Assembly: GCA_963772825.1 (NCBI GenBank)
Contig: CAVYYX010000009.1
Coordinates: forward strand, 62,001-126,000
Length of the DNA: 64,000 nucleotides
Reading direction: 5' to 3'
Origin: Desertimonas sp963772825
Lineage (GTDB): Bacteria; Actinomycetota; Acidimicrobiia; Acidimicrobiales; Ilumatobacteraceae
Below the pieces are notes generated by a model. That model was not told the DNA's origin, did no database searches, and saw only the letters and a list, made by a program, of their open reading frames with translations. A program made the position numbers and the translations under genes. The number at the start of each line of letters is the position of its first letter. Within the stretch, counting starts at the first letter, position 1. Below, one piece after another: positions 26,168-35,293 of the stretch.

Positions 26168-26546
26168 TTGAGAGGACTCCGAGCAGTATCAACGCCCCGT
26201 TGCGGGCGACCTGCCACCACGACAGGGGCGCCGCCGACAGCGAGCCGAAGCACGCGCACGGCGGGTGCAGCCCGCGCCCGAGGTGGACGACGATCAACAC
26301 GGTGAACACGGCGAACAGGCCGATGGCGATCATCGCCGGCCACGGCTCGGCGAAACCCGACACCACCGCCGCGCCGATCGCCAGCTCGACCCACGGCACA
26401 GCGGCAGCGATCGGTCTCGGGACCGCGAGCCCCGCAGCCTGATCGACCCACCGCCGACCGGCGACGACCTTGGCGCCGGCGGCGACGAGCAGGACGACAC
26501 CGAGGACGACTCGGGCGAGGTTCGAGATCGTCGAGGCGGCGAGCAA
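26157..26546 (-). CDS. MauE/DoxX-like four-helix membrane protein
   Basis: 129 residues with four hydrophobic helices (LARVVLGVVLLVAAGAKVVA; AAAVPWVELAIGAAVV; MIAIGLFAVFTVLIVVH; NGALILLGVLSISL). The Cys pair in the loop HPPCACFGSLS is the hallmark of MauE-type proteins that carry redox thiols, related to DoxX and VKOR-like quinone reductases. The start is probably TTG 26546, abutting the upstream metallo-hydrolase gene. Its last codons and stop lie inside the third copy of the tandem repeat. Confidence 0.83.
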   Translation of the reverse strand: MLAASTISNLARVVLGVVLLVAAGAKVVAGRRWVDQAAGLAVPRPIAAAVPWVELAIGAAVVSGFAEPWPAMIAIGLFAVFTVLIVVHLGRGLHPPCACFGSLSAAPLSWWQVARNGALILLGVLSISL

Positions 26547-26552
26547 CGCGGC

Positions 26553-27386
26553 TCAGGCCGCGAGGTCGATCGAGGTGCCCTCCACAGCGGCGAAAACCTC
26601 GATCCCGTGGGCCGCCGCGCACAGCTGCGCCGCCGAGGCCATCTGCTCGACCATGTCGTCGTCGTGATACGGGTCGTGGTGGAACAGGGCCAGCCGCTTG
26701 ACGCCGGCGGCGATCGCCACCGAGACGGCGTACTCCACCGTGCAGTGCCCCCAGGTGCGCTTCTGCTCGAACTCGCTCGGCGTGTACTGCGCGTCGTGGA
26801 TCAGCAGGTCGACACCTCGACAGAGCTCGAGGACGGGCTCGGCGATCGTCGTCGGGTCGTCGGGTTGCTGGTGGTCGCTGATGTAGGCGACGCTGAGGTC
26901 GTCGCGCTCGACGCGGTAGCCGGCCATCGGGCCGTTGTGCGGCACTTCTCCCGAGTGCACGGTGTACGAACCGACCGAGAACTGCGGCTTGGCACAGTGG
27001 ATCGTGACATCACCGTTGAACTCATCGAGCGAGATCGGGAACAGCGGCGGCCGAATGGTGCTCAGCAACACCTCGCCCGGATGCCGGCCGTCGAACTGGG
27101 TGGGGGCGTGGATCGCTAAGCGGGCGCCACTGCGCAGTAGCGGTTTGAAGAACGGGAGGCCCTGGACGTGGTCCCAGTGCAGGTGGCTGAGCAGGCAGGT
27201 GCCATCGAACAGCTCGTCGGAAGCCATCGATTCGGCGTAGTACCGCAGGCCGGTGCCGAGGTCGAACAACAGCGGCTGCTCGCCCGGTGACTGCACCGAC
27301 ACGCACGCCGTGTTGCCACCGTGGCGGGCGATGTCGTCGCTCTGACACGGCGTCGAACCACGTACGCCGTAGAACGTGACGATCAT
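26553..27386 (-). CDS. MBL-fold metallo-hydrolase
   Basis: 277 residues from ATG 27386 (MIVTFYGVRGSTPCQSDDIA). It shows RHGGNTACVSV, the metal site SHLHWDHVQGLPFF (HxHxDH), AYISDHQQPD and the final FHHDPYHDDD. This pattern belongs to the RNase Z/PhnP-like group of two-zinc phosphodiesterases, several of which act on cyclic or nucleotide phosphodiesters. The exact substrate is open. Probably co-transcribed with the MauE-like gene six bases downstream. Confidence 0.9.
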   Translation of the reverse strand: MIVTFYGVRGSTPCQSDDIARHGGNTACVSVQSPGEQPLLFDLGTGLRYYAESMASDELFDGTCLLSHLHWDHVQGLPFFKPLLRSGARLAIHAPTQFDGRHPGEVLLSTIRPPLFPISLDEFNGDVTIHCAKPQFSVGSYTVHSGEVPHNGPMAGYRVERDDLSVAYISDHQQPDDPTTIAEPVLELCRGVDLLIHDAQYTPSEFEQKRTWGHCTVEYAVSVAIAAGVKRLALFHHDPYHDDDMVEQMASAAQLCAAAHGIEVFAAVEGTSIDLAA

Positions 27387-27487
27387 GGGACGGGCCGACA
27401 GTGAAATGGCATAGACCGCTTCCAAAGGGTAGATGCATGGTGTCGGCGGTGTAAACGTGGCGGCGACGTGACGTCGGTCGCACACCC

Positions 27488-27569
27488 GATTGGAGTGTTT
27501 CGTGCCATCGGAGTCTTAGGTGCCCTGAAATCGAGCAGGTGACACTCCAATGCAGCAAACACTCCAATC
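27488..27569. repeat. Palindromic repeat family B, copy 2
   Basis: Outer arms GATTGGAGTGTTT and AAACACTCCAATC are perfect, as in copy 1; the inner pair (CGGAGT...CACTCC) is weaker. The right edge gives the TGA stop of the lyase gene that ends at 27568. It lies upstream of the metallo-hydrolase gene. Confidence 0.88.
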
Positions 27570-28423
27570 ATGCGGACTGGGCGGCGGCGGCGATGGACAG
27601 GGTGCGGCGGGCGTTGGCGACGTGCAGCGACTCGATCATCCGGCCGTCGACGGTGGCGACGCCGCGGCCTTCCGCCTCGGCAGCGGTGAAGGCGTCGATG
27701 ACCCGGCGGGCGTGGTCGATGTCCTCGGGCGAGGGCGTCCAGGCGGCATTGGCCGGGTCGACCTGGGAGGGATGGATGAGGGTCTTGCCGTCGAAGCCCA
27801 TCTCGACCCCCTGTCGGCACTCGCCGATGAACCCGTCGAGGTCGTGGACGTCGTTGTACACCCCGTCGAGGATCCGCTTGCCGGCTTCACGGGCGGCGAG
27901 CACGGCAGCAGCGAGGTAAGGCGTGAGGTTCGACCGGCCCGGGACGGCGAGCGGGGCATGGAGCTCGCGCGCCAGGTCGTTGGTCCCGGCCACGAGCACG
28001 CTGACCCGCGGATGGGCGGCGAGCGTGCGCACGTCGAAGATCGCCGTCGGCGTCTCGATCATCGCCCAGATCGATGTCTCGGCCGCGCCGCCGCTGTCGA
28101 GCAGGGCGGCCACTTCGTCGAGGGTCGCCAGCGAGTCGACCTTGGGGATCACCACGGCGGCCGGCCGGGCGGCGGCCACGGCGCCGACGTCGTCACTCCC
28201 CCACTCCGTGGCCAGCCCGTTGCAGCGCACCGTCAGCAGGCGCGAGCCGTACCGACCGCTCGTGACCGCTTCGACGGCGCGCTCGGCGGGCCTCGGCCTT
28301 GGCGTCGGGAGCCACGGCGTCCTCGAGGTCGAAGATGATGGCGTCGCACGGAATCGTCGTGGCTTTCTGCACTGCCCGCTCGTTGGCGGCGGGCATGTAG
28401 AGGACCGACCGCAGGAGGTTCAC
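27568..28423 (-). CDS. HpcH/HpaI aldolase / citrate lyase beta-like protein, frame-disrupted
   Basis: GTG start at 28423, overlapping the previous stop (GTGA). The first about 50 residues (LLRSVLYMPAANERAVQKAT, IIFDLEDAVAPDAKAEARRA) are in one frame, and the rest from about 28275 (VTSGRYGSRLLTVRCNG, VVIPKVDS, AMIETPTAIFDV, KTLIHPSQVDPANAAWTPSP) in another. One extra base around 28278-28284 (GCGCGCTC on the plus strand) restores about 284 residues. It is of the CitE/malyl-CoA lyase fold with the usual acidic Mg ligands (DLEDAV, IE). A role as malyl-CoA thioesterase or lyase beside the next gene is likely. Real mutation or sequencing error cannot be told apart here. Confidence 0.85.
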
Positions 28424-29469
28424 AACGCGTAGCGCTCGGCGAGATCGGGGTCGCGCGCGGCGAGTTCCCGGGCGAGCTCGACGACGACCTTGCACTGCTT
28501 CACCGAGGCGTCGTCCTCCATCCGGCCATCGAGCATCACCGCCCCGGTGCCGTCGCCCATGGCCTCGATCACCCGCACGGCGTGAGCGACGTCGGCCGGG
28601 TCAGGGCTGAACACGCGCCTCGCGATGTCGATCTGCGACGGGTGCAGGCTCCACGCCCCGACGCACCCGAGAAGGTAGGCGTTGCGGAACTGGTCCTCGC
28701 ACGCAGTGGTGTCGGCGATGTCGCCGAACGGTCCGTAGTACGGCAGCACGCCATAGGTGACACAGGCATCGACCATCCTGGCGATCGTGTAGTGCCAGAG
28801 GTCCTGCTGAGACGTCGGGCGAGGGGCGTCGGGCTGATCGGCCGCTGGGTCGGCGCGCACGAGATAGCCGGGATGGCCCCCGCCGACGCGGGTCGTCTTC
28901 ATCCGCCGGTTGGCAGCGAGGTCGGCGGGACCGAGGCTGAGACCCTGCATTCGTGGCGACGCCGCGCAGATCGACTCGACGTTGGCGACGCCGCGAGCCG
29001 TCTCCAAGATGGCGTGGAGGAGGATCGGACGGCCCAGTCCAGCCCTGGCCTCGAGCTGGGCGAGAAGTCGGTCGGCGTAGTGGATGTCCTCGGGGCCTTC
29101 CACCTTGGGGATCATGATCACGTCGAGACGATCGCCGATCTCGACGACGGCGGCCGTCAGGTCGTCGAGCACCCATGGCGAGTCGAGGGCGTTGACGCGG
29201 GTCCAGAGCTGCGTGTCGCTGTGCGTCCAGCCCCTGCCGACCTCGACGAGCCCGGCGCGGGCGGCGTCCTTGTCACTCACCGGGACGCCATCCTCGAGGT
29301 TGGCCAGCAACACGTCGACGGTGGGGGCGATCGCCGGAACCTTGGCGACCATCTTGGGGTTCGACGGCGGAAGGAAGTGGATCATCCGCGACGGCCGGAC
29401 GGGGATCTCCCGCACGGGCTCGGGGGCGCCGACGGCCAGCGGCCGGAAGAAGTCCTTGGGCGGGCGCAT
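28420..29469 (-). CDS. HpcH/HpaI-family lyase, probable L-malyl-CoA/beta-methylmalyl-CoA lyase
   Basis: 349 residues. Family segments: VDVLLANLEDGVPVSDKDAA (acidic Mg ligands), LDVIMIPKVEGPEDIHYADR, LLHAILETARGVANVESICA (catalytic Glu/Arg region), MQGLSLGPADLAANRRMKTT and WSLHPSQIDIARRVFSPDP. The length and the LGPADLA/GYL pattern fit the malyl-CoA lyase group that splits malyl-CoA to glyoxylate and acetyl-CoA, and beta-methylmalyl-CoA to glyoxylate and propionyl-CoA. Overlaps the second lyase gene. With the MaoC gene at 31.7 kb and Mcd at 59 kb it fits the ethylmalonyl-CoA pathway. Confidence 0.87.
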   Translation of the reverse strand: MRPPKDFFRPLAVGAPEPVREIPVRPSRMIHFLPPSNPKMVAKVPAIAPTVDVLLANLEDGVPVSDKDAARAGLVEVGRGWTHSDTQLWTRVNALDSPWVLDDLTAAVVEIGDRLDVIMIPKVEGPEDIHYADRLLAQLEARAGLGRPILLHAILETARGVANVESICAASPRMQGLSLGPADLAANRRMKTTRVGGGHPGYLVRADPAADQPDAPRPTSQQDLWHYTIARMVDACVTYGVLPYYGPFGDIADTTACEDQFRNAYLLGCVGAWSLHPSQIDIARRVFSPDPADVAHAVRVIEAMGDGTGAVMLDGRMEDDASVKQCKVVVELARELAARDPDLAERYAL

Positions 29470-29509
29470 CGGAGCGCCAGCGTACGGCGGGCCCAGCGGC
29501 GCTCGTCAA

Positions 29510-30334
29510 TCAGGGCAGGCGGAGGTGAGTGCCGTCGGTGACGACGAGGCGGTCGGCGACGAGGCCGGCCACGATCGCCGCCGGGAACGCTTCGACCGGT
29601 GCAGCGCCGTTGGCGAGGGTATGCAGGACGCGACCGCGGGCCTGGCGAGCGCTGCCCTCGTACGGCGGTTGCGTCGTACTGACGCCGGCGGAGCCGAGAG
29701 CGGGGTCAGGAACCGGATGATCGCGCCGGCGCCAGGTGCACGAGTGGGAGAGCGGGCACTCGGCGCAACGCGGCGCGGGGCGGCACACGGTGGCGCCGAG
29801 GTCCATCATCACCTGATTCCACGTCCAGCCGCCACCGACCGGCACCATCTCGTCGGCCATCGCCTGGACTCGCTTTCCCGTCAGCCGCTCACCGGCGAGG
29901 CGGGCGAGCAGGCGGGCGATGTTCGTTTCGACAACCGCCTCGTCTCGCTCGAAGGCGAACACGCGGACGGCCCGGGCGGTATAGGGACCGACGCCGGGCA
30001 GGGCGCGCAGATCGGCGAGTGTTTCAGGGACGTCGCCACCGTGCCGCTCGACGATCGCCGCCGCCGCGTCGTGAAGGTTGCGAGCGCGCCGGGGGTAGCC
30101 GAGTCCTTGCCAGAGGCGTAGCACGTCGCCGAGCGCGGCGCCGGCGCACTCCGCCGGAGTCGGGTAGACGTCGAGGAATCGCCGCCACTTGGGCACGACC
30201 CGCTCGGCCTGGGTCTGCTGGAGCATCACCTCGGCGACGAGGATCGCCCATGGGTCGCGGGTCGCTCGCCACGGCAGGTCCCGTAGCCGGGGCAGCCCCC
30301 AGGCGAGCACGACCCCGACGTCGACCGACTCCAC
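29510..30334 (-). CDS. mutY: A/G-specific adenine glycosylase MutY (no NUDIX-like domain)
   Basis: 274 residues from a GTG. MutY features: LRDLPWRATRDPWAILVAEV, MLQQTQAERVVPKW, the helix-hairpin-helix LPGVGPYTARAV, the catalytic Asp region NQVMMDLGATVC, and the Fe-S cysteines C-x6-C-x2-C-x5-C in VCRPAPRCAECPLSHSC. It removes A paired with 8-oxoguanine. The C-terminal 8-oxoG-recognising domain of the E. coli enzyme is replaced by a shorter tail of about 60 residues, as in many actinobacteria. Confidence 0.93.
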   Translation of the reverse strand: MESVDVGVVLAWGLPRLRDLPWRATRDPWAILVAEVMLQQTQAERVVPKWRRFLDVYPTPAECAGAALGDVLRLWQGLGYPRRARNLHDAAAAIVERHGGDVPETLADLRALPGVGPYTARAVRVFAFERDEAVVETNIARLLARLAGERLTGKRVQAMADEMVPVGGGWTWNQVMMDLGATVCRPAPRCAECPLSHSCTWRRRDHPVPDPALGSAGVSTTQPPYEGSARQARGRVLHTLANGAAPVEAFPAAIVAGLVADRLVVTDGTHLRLP

Positions 30335-30345
30335 GCCCGCCGACC

Positions 30346-31653
30346 TTACGGGTCGTTGGCGTCCGTCGGGTCGGTCCCGTTTCCGGCTTCCGTGCCGTCG
30401 TCGATGCCGTCACCGTCGGTGTCGGCTAACGCTGGGTCGGTGTGCGTCCCGTTGACCTCCTCGCCGTCGACGAGCGTGTCGCCGTCGCTATCGGAGTTCG
30501 TCGGATTGGAGCCCCACGTGTTGACCTCATCGCCGTCGCCGAGGCTGTCGCCGTCGGTGTCCGTCTGATGCGGATCGGACCCGTAGCCATTGACCTCCTG
30601 GCCGTCGTTGAGCCCGTCGTCGTCGGTGTCCGGATCCGTCGGGCCGGTGCCCCAGTTGACCGGCTCGATGTCGGCCAACCCGTCGTCGTCGGTGTCCGGA
30701 TCGAGTGGGTCGCTGCCGTACGTCACGATCTCACCGGCGTCGGGGAGTTGGTCGCCGTCGGTGTCGATGGCGAGTGGGTCGGTGCCATAGGTGTTGACCT
30801 CGTCGCCATCGCTGAGCGTGTCGTCGTCCGAGTCGGCGTCGTTGTGGTCCGTGCCGAGCGCCGCCTCCTCGTCGTCGGACAGACCGTCACCGTCGAGATC
30901 GATCGGCGGGTCGGTGGTCGTCGTCGACGAGGTGGTCGTCGTGGTCGTTGCCGGCGACGCCGACGAGGGCGGCGGTGGGATCGTCGTGACGATCGCCGTC
31001 TCGGCGTCGGGTGTGATGTCGATCGCCGGTCCGATCACCGCCATCAGCACGATGGCCGGCTGGTCGTCCGTGTTGGTCAGCGTGGCGCCGCCGCCGACGA
31101 GCACGGTGCCACCGGGCTCGACCGTCGTCCCGACGTCGTCGACGACGGCCCCGGCGGCGACGACCGCGAACCCAGGGGTGGCGCCGGGCGACTCCAGCGA
31201 GGCGCCGCTCGGCAACGCCAGATGACGCATCTCGACGTCGTGCCAGCCTGCGTCGACGGTGAACGTGCCTTCGCCGGGCTCGGCGGGAACGATGGCGACA
31301 GCATCGAGTCGGGCGGCGGGAGCCGCCGCCCCACCACCCGACTCGGCCATGGCGATCGCCGTCCAGGCCACACCGCTTTCCGGGCTGAACTGAGCTTCTG
31401 CGCTGCCCACGAGGGCACGGGATCCGTCCGCTCCGGTCAGCAACGCCGACCCCTCGCCGCTGGCCAGGAGAAACACCGCGGCAGAGGGATCGATCGTTAC
31501 CTCGGTTCCGGTGAGGTCGTGCGCCGTGTGCGACCAGGCGTACGTGCCGCCTTCGAGCTCGACAAAGCCCTGGGCGATCACGGTATGCGGTGGGGGCGCG
31601 GGTGACGGGATTGCAACCAATCCGACAGCAGCGATGAGGAGGCTGCTCAGCAT
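30346..31653 (-). CDS. Secreted protein with thrombospondin type 3 calcium-binding repeats
   Basis: 435 residues. Signal peptide MLSSLLIAAVGLVAIPSPAP. Residues about 25-215 form a cupin-like beta domain (FVELEGGTYAWSHTAHDLTG). A Thr/Ser-rich linker TTTTTTSSTTTTD follows. The C-terminal half holds seven to eight Asp-rich repeats of the form DTDGDGLxDGxEVxxxGxDPxx, which bind calcium. The genomic repeats are about 63 to 66 bases. Probably extracellular or wall-attached, with a stiff Ca-bound stalk; function unknown. Confidence 0.9.
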   Translation of the reverse strand: MLSSLLIAAVGLVAIPSPAPPPHTVIAQGFVELEGGTYAWSHTAHDLTGTEVTIDPSAAVFLLASGEGSALLTGADGSRALVGSAEAQFSPESGVAWTAIAMAESGGGAAAPAARLDAVAIVPAEPGEGTFTVDAGWHDVEMRHLALPSGASLESPGATPGFAVVAAGAVVDDVGTTVEPGGTVLVGGGATLTNTDDQPAIVLMAVIGPAIDITPDAETAIVTTIPPPPSSASPATTTTTTSSTTTTDPPIDLDGDGLSDDEEAALGTDHNDADSDDDTLSDGDEVNTYGTDPLAIDTDGDQLPDAGEIVTYGSDPLDPDTDDDGLADIEPVNWGTGPTDPDTDDDGLNDGQEVNGYGSDPHQTDTDGDSLGDGDEVNTWGSNPTNSDSDGDTLVDGEEVNGTHTDPALADTDGDGIDDGTEAGNGTDPTDANDP

Positions 31654-31701
31654 CCCCTCATGGGTAGACCATCGGTCTGAAGGAAGGCTGAAGGTGGACG
31701 C

Positions 31702-32217
31702 TCAGTCGCTCCACACCTCGACGCCGTCGTACGGACGTTTGCGTTCCGGGGCAGCGTCACGTTTCCACACCATCACCCGGCGGCGAAAGAAGCAGACCTC
31801 CTTGCCGTCCTGGTTGAACCCCTTGGTCTCCACCGTGACGATGCCCCGGTCGGGCTTCGAGGACGACTCCTTGACGTCGATGACACGGGTCTCGGCGTGG
31901 ATCGTGTCGCCGTGGAACGTCGGGAACTTGTGCTGCAGCGTCTCCACCTCGAGGTTGGCGATCGCCGCGCCGGAGATGTCGGGCACGCTCATCCCGAGGA
32001 CCAGCGAGTAGACGAGGTTGCCGACCACGACGTTGCGGCCCTGCACGCTCTCGGCGGCGAACCAGTCGTTGGTGTGCAACGGGTGGTGATTCATCGTGAT
32101 CATGCAGAACAGGTGATCGTCGTACTCGGTGATCGTCTTGCCCGGCCAGTGGCGGTAGACGTCGCCGACGACGAAGTCCTCGAGGTGACGGCCGAACGGC
32201 CGCTCGTGCACGGTCAT
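31702..32217 (-). CDS. MaoC-family hydratase, probable mesaconyl-CoA hydratase
   Basis: 171 residues. Opens with GRHLEDFVVGDVYRHWPGKT and has the hot-dog catalytic segment MITMNHHPLHTNDWFAA (Asp/His) with GNLVYSLVLGMSVPDISGAA. This follows the beta-methylmalyl-CoA dehydratase/mesaconyl-CoA hydratase group rather than the fatty-acid R-hydratases. It would hydrate mesaconyl-CoA to beta-methylmalyl-CoA, the substrate of the lyase encoded at 28420-29469. The assignment rests on motif similarity and on the neighbours. Confidence 0.85.
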   Translation of the reverse strand: MTVHERPFGRHLEDFVVGDVYRHWPGKTITEYDDHLFCMITMNHHPLHTNDWFAAESVQGRNVVVGNLVYSLVLGMSVPDISGAAIANLEVETLQHKFPTFHGDTIHAETRVIDVKESSSKPDRGIVTVETKGFNQDGKEVCFFRRRVMVWKRDAAPERKRPYDGVEVWSD

Positions 32218-32241
32218 CGCGCGGACGCTATCGGTCGGCCG

Positions 32242-32301
32242 CCGAGGTGTTTCCGGCCGAACCTTTCGACCGGAGGTACGCGCGTGGCCGGAAACACTCG
32301 G
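32242..32301. repeat. Palindromic repeat family E
   Basis: Inverted repeat of 60 bases. Left arm CCGAGGTGTTTCCGGCC, right arm GGCCGGAAACACTCGG, with one extra base in the left arm and an inner CGAACC...GGTACG stretch. Lies between the start of the MaoC gene and the end of the ATP-grasp gene, both minus strand. Shares the GTGTTT/AAACAC core with families A and B. Confidence 0.8.
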
Positions 32302-32313
32302 GTGGGGGCGGGG

Positions 32314-33533
32314 TCAGGTCGCGTAGAGGTTGAGCTCGACGGCGAAGCGGTTGGCCATCTCGACCGTCGTGGCGAGATCGGGGTGGCGCAGGACCACGTA
32401 GCCGTCGGACAACACGGTCTGGCGCCAGTCGCGGCGCGGCTGGCCGACGTCGACGAGGTCGACGTTGACGACGTGGTCGCCCAACTCGGCGAGCAGGTGG
32501 CCGAGCCCTTCGACGTGGGTGACCCGCCCAGAGCCCTGAGCCCGCTTGATGATCATCGCCACGTTGTAGCGGCGCTCCGTCGGCTCGCTGAACGTGCCGT
32601 GGCACACGGCCTCGGCCCACCCGGTGAACACGTCGGTGTCGCAGCTGTAGTTGATCAGGTCGGTGATCCGGGCACCGGGGCGCGCGCCCCGATCTCCCCG
32701 AAGACGACCTCCCCCGCCGCCGTGCGGTACCACTCCATGTGCGTGAAGCCGCTCGTGAAGCCCATCGCCGCGATGACCTCGCGCCCCATCCGCAAGCCAT
32801 CTGCGAGGCCCGGATCATCGTGATCACGCAAGGCGAAGATCCGCTGGCTGATCCACTCGACCTGCTTGCCGACGAGCGGCCGAGGGCGGTACTCACAGAC
32901 GTTCTCGATGGCGATGTCGCCGGCTGCGCAGATCGTGTCGTAGGTGAACTCGTCGCCGTCGACGAACTCCTCGACGCTCACTTCGGGGACGCTGCCGAGG
33001 CGGGCCAGCGCCGCTTCCAACTCGCCGTCGTCCTCGATGCGATAGGTGTCCATCGAGCCGGCACCGGAGATCGGCTTGATGATGATCGGAAACCCGATGG
33101 CCGCTGCCGCCTCGCGGCAACCCGCCGAGGTCGTCGAGCGCACCGAGCGCGGCGTGCGGATGCCGGCCGCCTCGACCTGCTCCTTCATCAACCCCTTGTC
33201 GCGGAACGCCATCGCCTGACGCACGTCGAGCCCGGGCACCCCGATCGCCTCGCGGAGCCGGGCGGCGGTGACGACGAGCGGCTCCCACAGCGTCTCGACG
33301 AGGTCGACGTTGTGGCCCTTCAACGAGTGCAGCACGGTTGCCACCGTGCGCTCCTCGTCGAACCAGTTGTCGATCTTGATGTAGGCGGTGAGCACCTCGC
33401 GCACACGGTGCGGCAGGGCGTCGGCGTGCTGATCGCCGACGCCGATCACCCGGGCACCGACGGCGGCGAGACCCCGCGTGAACAGCGGCATGTCGCTCGG
33501 GTACGACGGTCCGAGGAAGACCACATCGCTCAT
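32314..33533 (-). CDS. ATP-grasp ligase 1 (amidoligase cluster), frame-disrupted
   Basis: About 406 residues across one frameshift. The N-terminal 280 residues (VVFLGPSYPSDMPLFTRGLA; IGFPIIIKPISGAGSMDTYR; VSVEEFVDGDEFTYDTICAA; HMEWYRTAAGEVVFGEIGAR) are in one frame to 32655. The C-terminal part (ARITDLINYSCDTDVFTGWA; RRYNVAMIIKRAQGSGRV) is in another from about 32680. A single missing base in the G/C run at 32676-32686 explains it. It has the usual ATP-grasp lysine loop (IKPISGAGS), the adenine-binding EEF and the metal-binding E-x-GAR. The start codon directly abuts a family G repeat. Confidence 0.85.
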
Positions 33534-33597
33534 TGCGTTCCCCGGCCACGCAGGCCGTAGCTGGCCGCGCGTTCGCTAGCGCTCACTCGCTCGCATC
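33534..33597 (-). repeat. Interspersed repeat family G, copy 4 (minus strand)
   Basis: Read on the minus strand it ends GGCCTGCGTGGCCGGGGAACGCA directly before the ATGAGC of ATP-grasp gene 1 (the shared end is 20 bases or more). The distal half, GCGAGCGAGTGAGCGCTAGC, differs from the other copies. As in copy 1 it would provide the ribosome site. Confidence 0.82.
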
Positions 33598-34054
33598 GGC
33601 TGCCGGTCACCCGACGCACGTCCATCGCTGGAACGTACCTCGCCGCCGACCGGCGGCAGTTCCGCGGGGTCGATGACGAGAACCGGCGAGGCGTCATCGA
33701 GCTCGCCACGCAACAGAGCGAGTAGCTCTTCGACCTCCAGCAGCCCAGCCGACAACTGCTCGCCGAGCCAGTCCGTGATGTCCCGGTCGAACGTGACGCG
33801 ACCGACCGCCGATGCGTGAACCGCGCCTGAACGACGGCGCGGGCGAGAGCGGCGACGTCGGGCGACTCGTGGTACTTCGGATCGGGGAAGTTGGTCGAAG
33901 TTCCGTTGGTAGGTGAGCGACTTGATGATCTTGCTGCCGGGGGCGCCGCTCACCGCGCTGCGGTGGCGCACCACGGCGCCCCCATGCGACCGTTGCGGGC
34001 TGCTCGTCGGCTGGTGCCGCGTCGCTCGCAACGGTCAACGCTGGTTCCGGTGGG
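33598..34054 (-). pseudogene. Degenerate coding remnant between two ATP-grasp genes
   Basis: No intact gene in these 457 bases. On the minus strand three frames in turn give protein-like stretches: APGSKIIKSLTYQRNFDQLP, then DPKYHESPDVAALARAVVQA, then VTFDRDITDWLGEQLSAGLL and LLRGELDDASPVLVIDPAEL. Frame switches lie near 33885 (a run of four C on the minus strand) and near 33805. I do not recognise the family. It could be a decayed gene of the amidoligase cluster, or a real gene with sequencing errors. Confidence 0.5.
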
Positions 34055-35263
34055 TTAGGCCACCTCGACCCGGACGGTGGAGATGATCTCGTGGAGGGCG
34101 GCCTCCACTGCCCCGGTGTCCGGGTCACGGACGACCACGTAGCCGTCTCCGTCGTAGGTGCCCGTCGGGGTCGCCCTGGCGAGCGGGAGGCTGACCTCTA
34201 CGACACGATTGCGTGTCGCCTCGCTGACCTGGTCGAGGCCCTCGATGGACGAGATCGTGCGCCCTGATCCCTGGGCCCGAAGGTAGGCCCCACCGCAGGC
34301 GTACTGGCGCCGCGGCGGGTCGAAGTGGCCGTCGACCATCAAGCGGGCCCAAGCGGCGTAGAGGTCGGTGTCGTGGGCGTAGGACATCAACGTCATGAAC
34401 TGCGATCCGGGCGGGCGGGCGCCGACCTCCGAGATGGCCACGCTGCCATCGGGGCGGCGGAACCACTCCATGTGGGTCAGGCCGTCCGGCTGCCCGAGAG
34501 CCTGCAGCGCCCGGCGGGCCACCTGGACGATGTCACCATGCTCGTCGAGGTGCCGGGGCAACAGGACACACCACTGAATCCAGGGGTGCTCGAGGACGTC
34601 GAGGGGGCTCGGCAGATAGCGGCTGACCGAGTGCCAGGTCATCTCTCCGCCGATCATCACGCTGTCGAAGGAGTGTTCCTGACCGGTGATGAACTCCTCG
34701 AGGAGCATCGGCTGGGCGGCATCCGGCGGCGACGTCGCCAACCAGTCGCCGAGGCGGGCGTCGCTGTCGACTCTGAACGTGTTGCGGGCCCCGGCGCCGG
34801 CGAGCGGCTTGGCGACGAACGGGTAGCCGATCTCCTCGGCGAAGGCGATCGCCTCCGGCCCGGACGCGACCCGGCGGCTGCGGGCGCACGGCACGCCAGC
34901 GGCGTCGAACAGTGCCTTCATGCGCGACTTGTCGCGGAAGTTGTCGGCGACGTCGGGTCCGATGCCGGGGATGCCCAAGCGCCGGCGCACCTCGCCGAGT
35001 TGGACCTGGAGGTTCTCGAGGATGCCGAGCAAGCGGTCGACGCCGCCCATCCGGTCGCCAACCTCGGCGACCGCCGCAGCGAGCGAGTCGACGTCGAAAC
35101 CGTCGGCGATGTGCCAGTGCCCGTCGAGAGGAGCGTCGCCGAACCGCTCAACAGGGTCGCTGCTGAGCACGACGACGCGGGCACCAGGCACCTCGGCAAC
35201 GGCGCGCACGAAGCGCACGGTCGCCGCCATCGCATACGGCGCCACGAACAGGATGTTGGGCAC
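34055..35263 (-). CDS. ATP-grasp ligase 2 (amidoligase cluster)
   Basis: 402 residues from GTG 35263 (MPNILFVAPYAMAATVRFVR). Domain order of the carbamoyl-phosphate-synthase-like ATP-grasp family: pre-domain to residue about 120, IGYPFVAKPLAGAGARNTFR (lysine and glycine-rich loop), MLLEEFITGQEHSFDSV (adenine binding), HMEWFRRPDGSVAISEVGAR (metal-binding Glu). It should activate a carboxylate by phosphorylation and join it to an amine or thiol. It is about 30% identical by eye to ligases 1 and 3. Transcribed divergently from ligase 3. Confidence 0.9.
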   Translation of the reverse strand: MPNILFVAPYAMAATVRFVRAVAEVPGARVVVLSSDPVERFGDAPLDGHWHIADGFDVDSLAAAVAEVGDRMGGVDRLLGILENLQVQLGEVRRRLGIPGIGPDVADNFRDKSRMKALFDAAGVPCARSRRVASGPEAIAFAEEIGYPFVAKPLAGAGARNTFRVDSDARLGDWLATSPPDAAQPMLLEEFITGQEHSFDSVMIGGEMTWHSVSRYLPSPLDVLEHPWIQWCVLLPRHLDEHGDIVQVARRALQALGQPDGLTHMEWFRRPDGSVAISEVGARPPGSQFMTLMSYAHDTDLYAAWARLMVDGHFDPPRRQYACGGAYLRAQGSGRTISSIEGLDQVSEATRNRVVEVSLPLARATPTGTYDGDGYVVVRDPDTGAVEAALHEIISTVRVEVA

Positions 35264-35293
35264 GCTTGGAACGTACTGCGCCTCGCGACACAC

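Noticed and set aside
28278..28284. Programmed frameshift in the lyase gene
   Set aside because: No slippery heptamer or downstream structure; similar breaks occur in unrelated genes, so sequence error or mutation is simpler.
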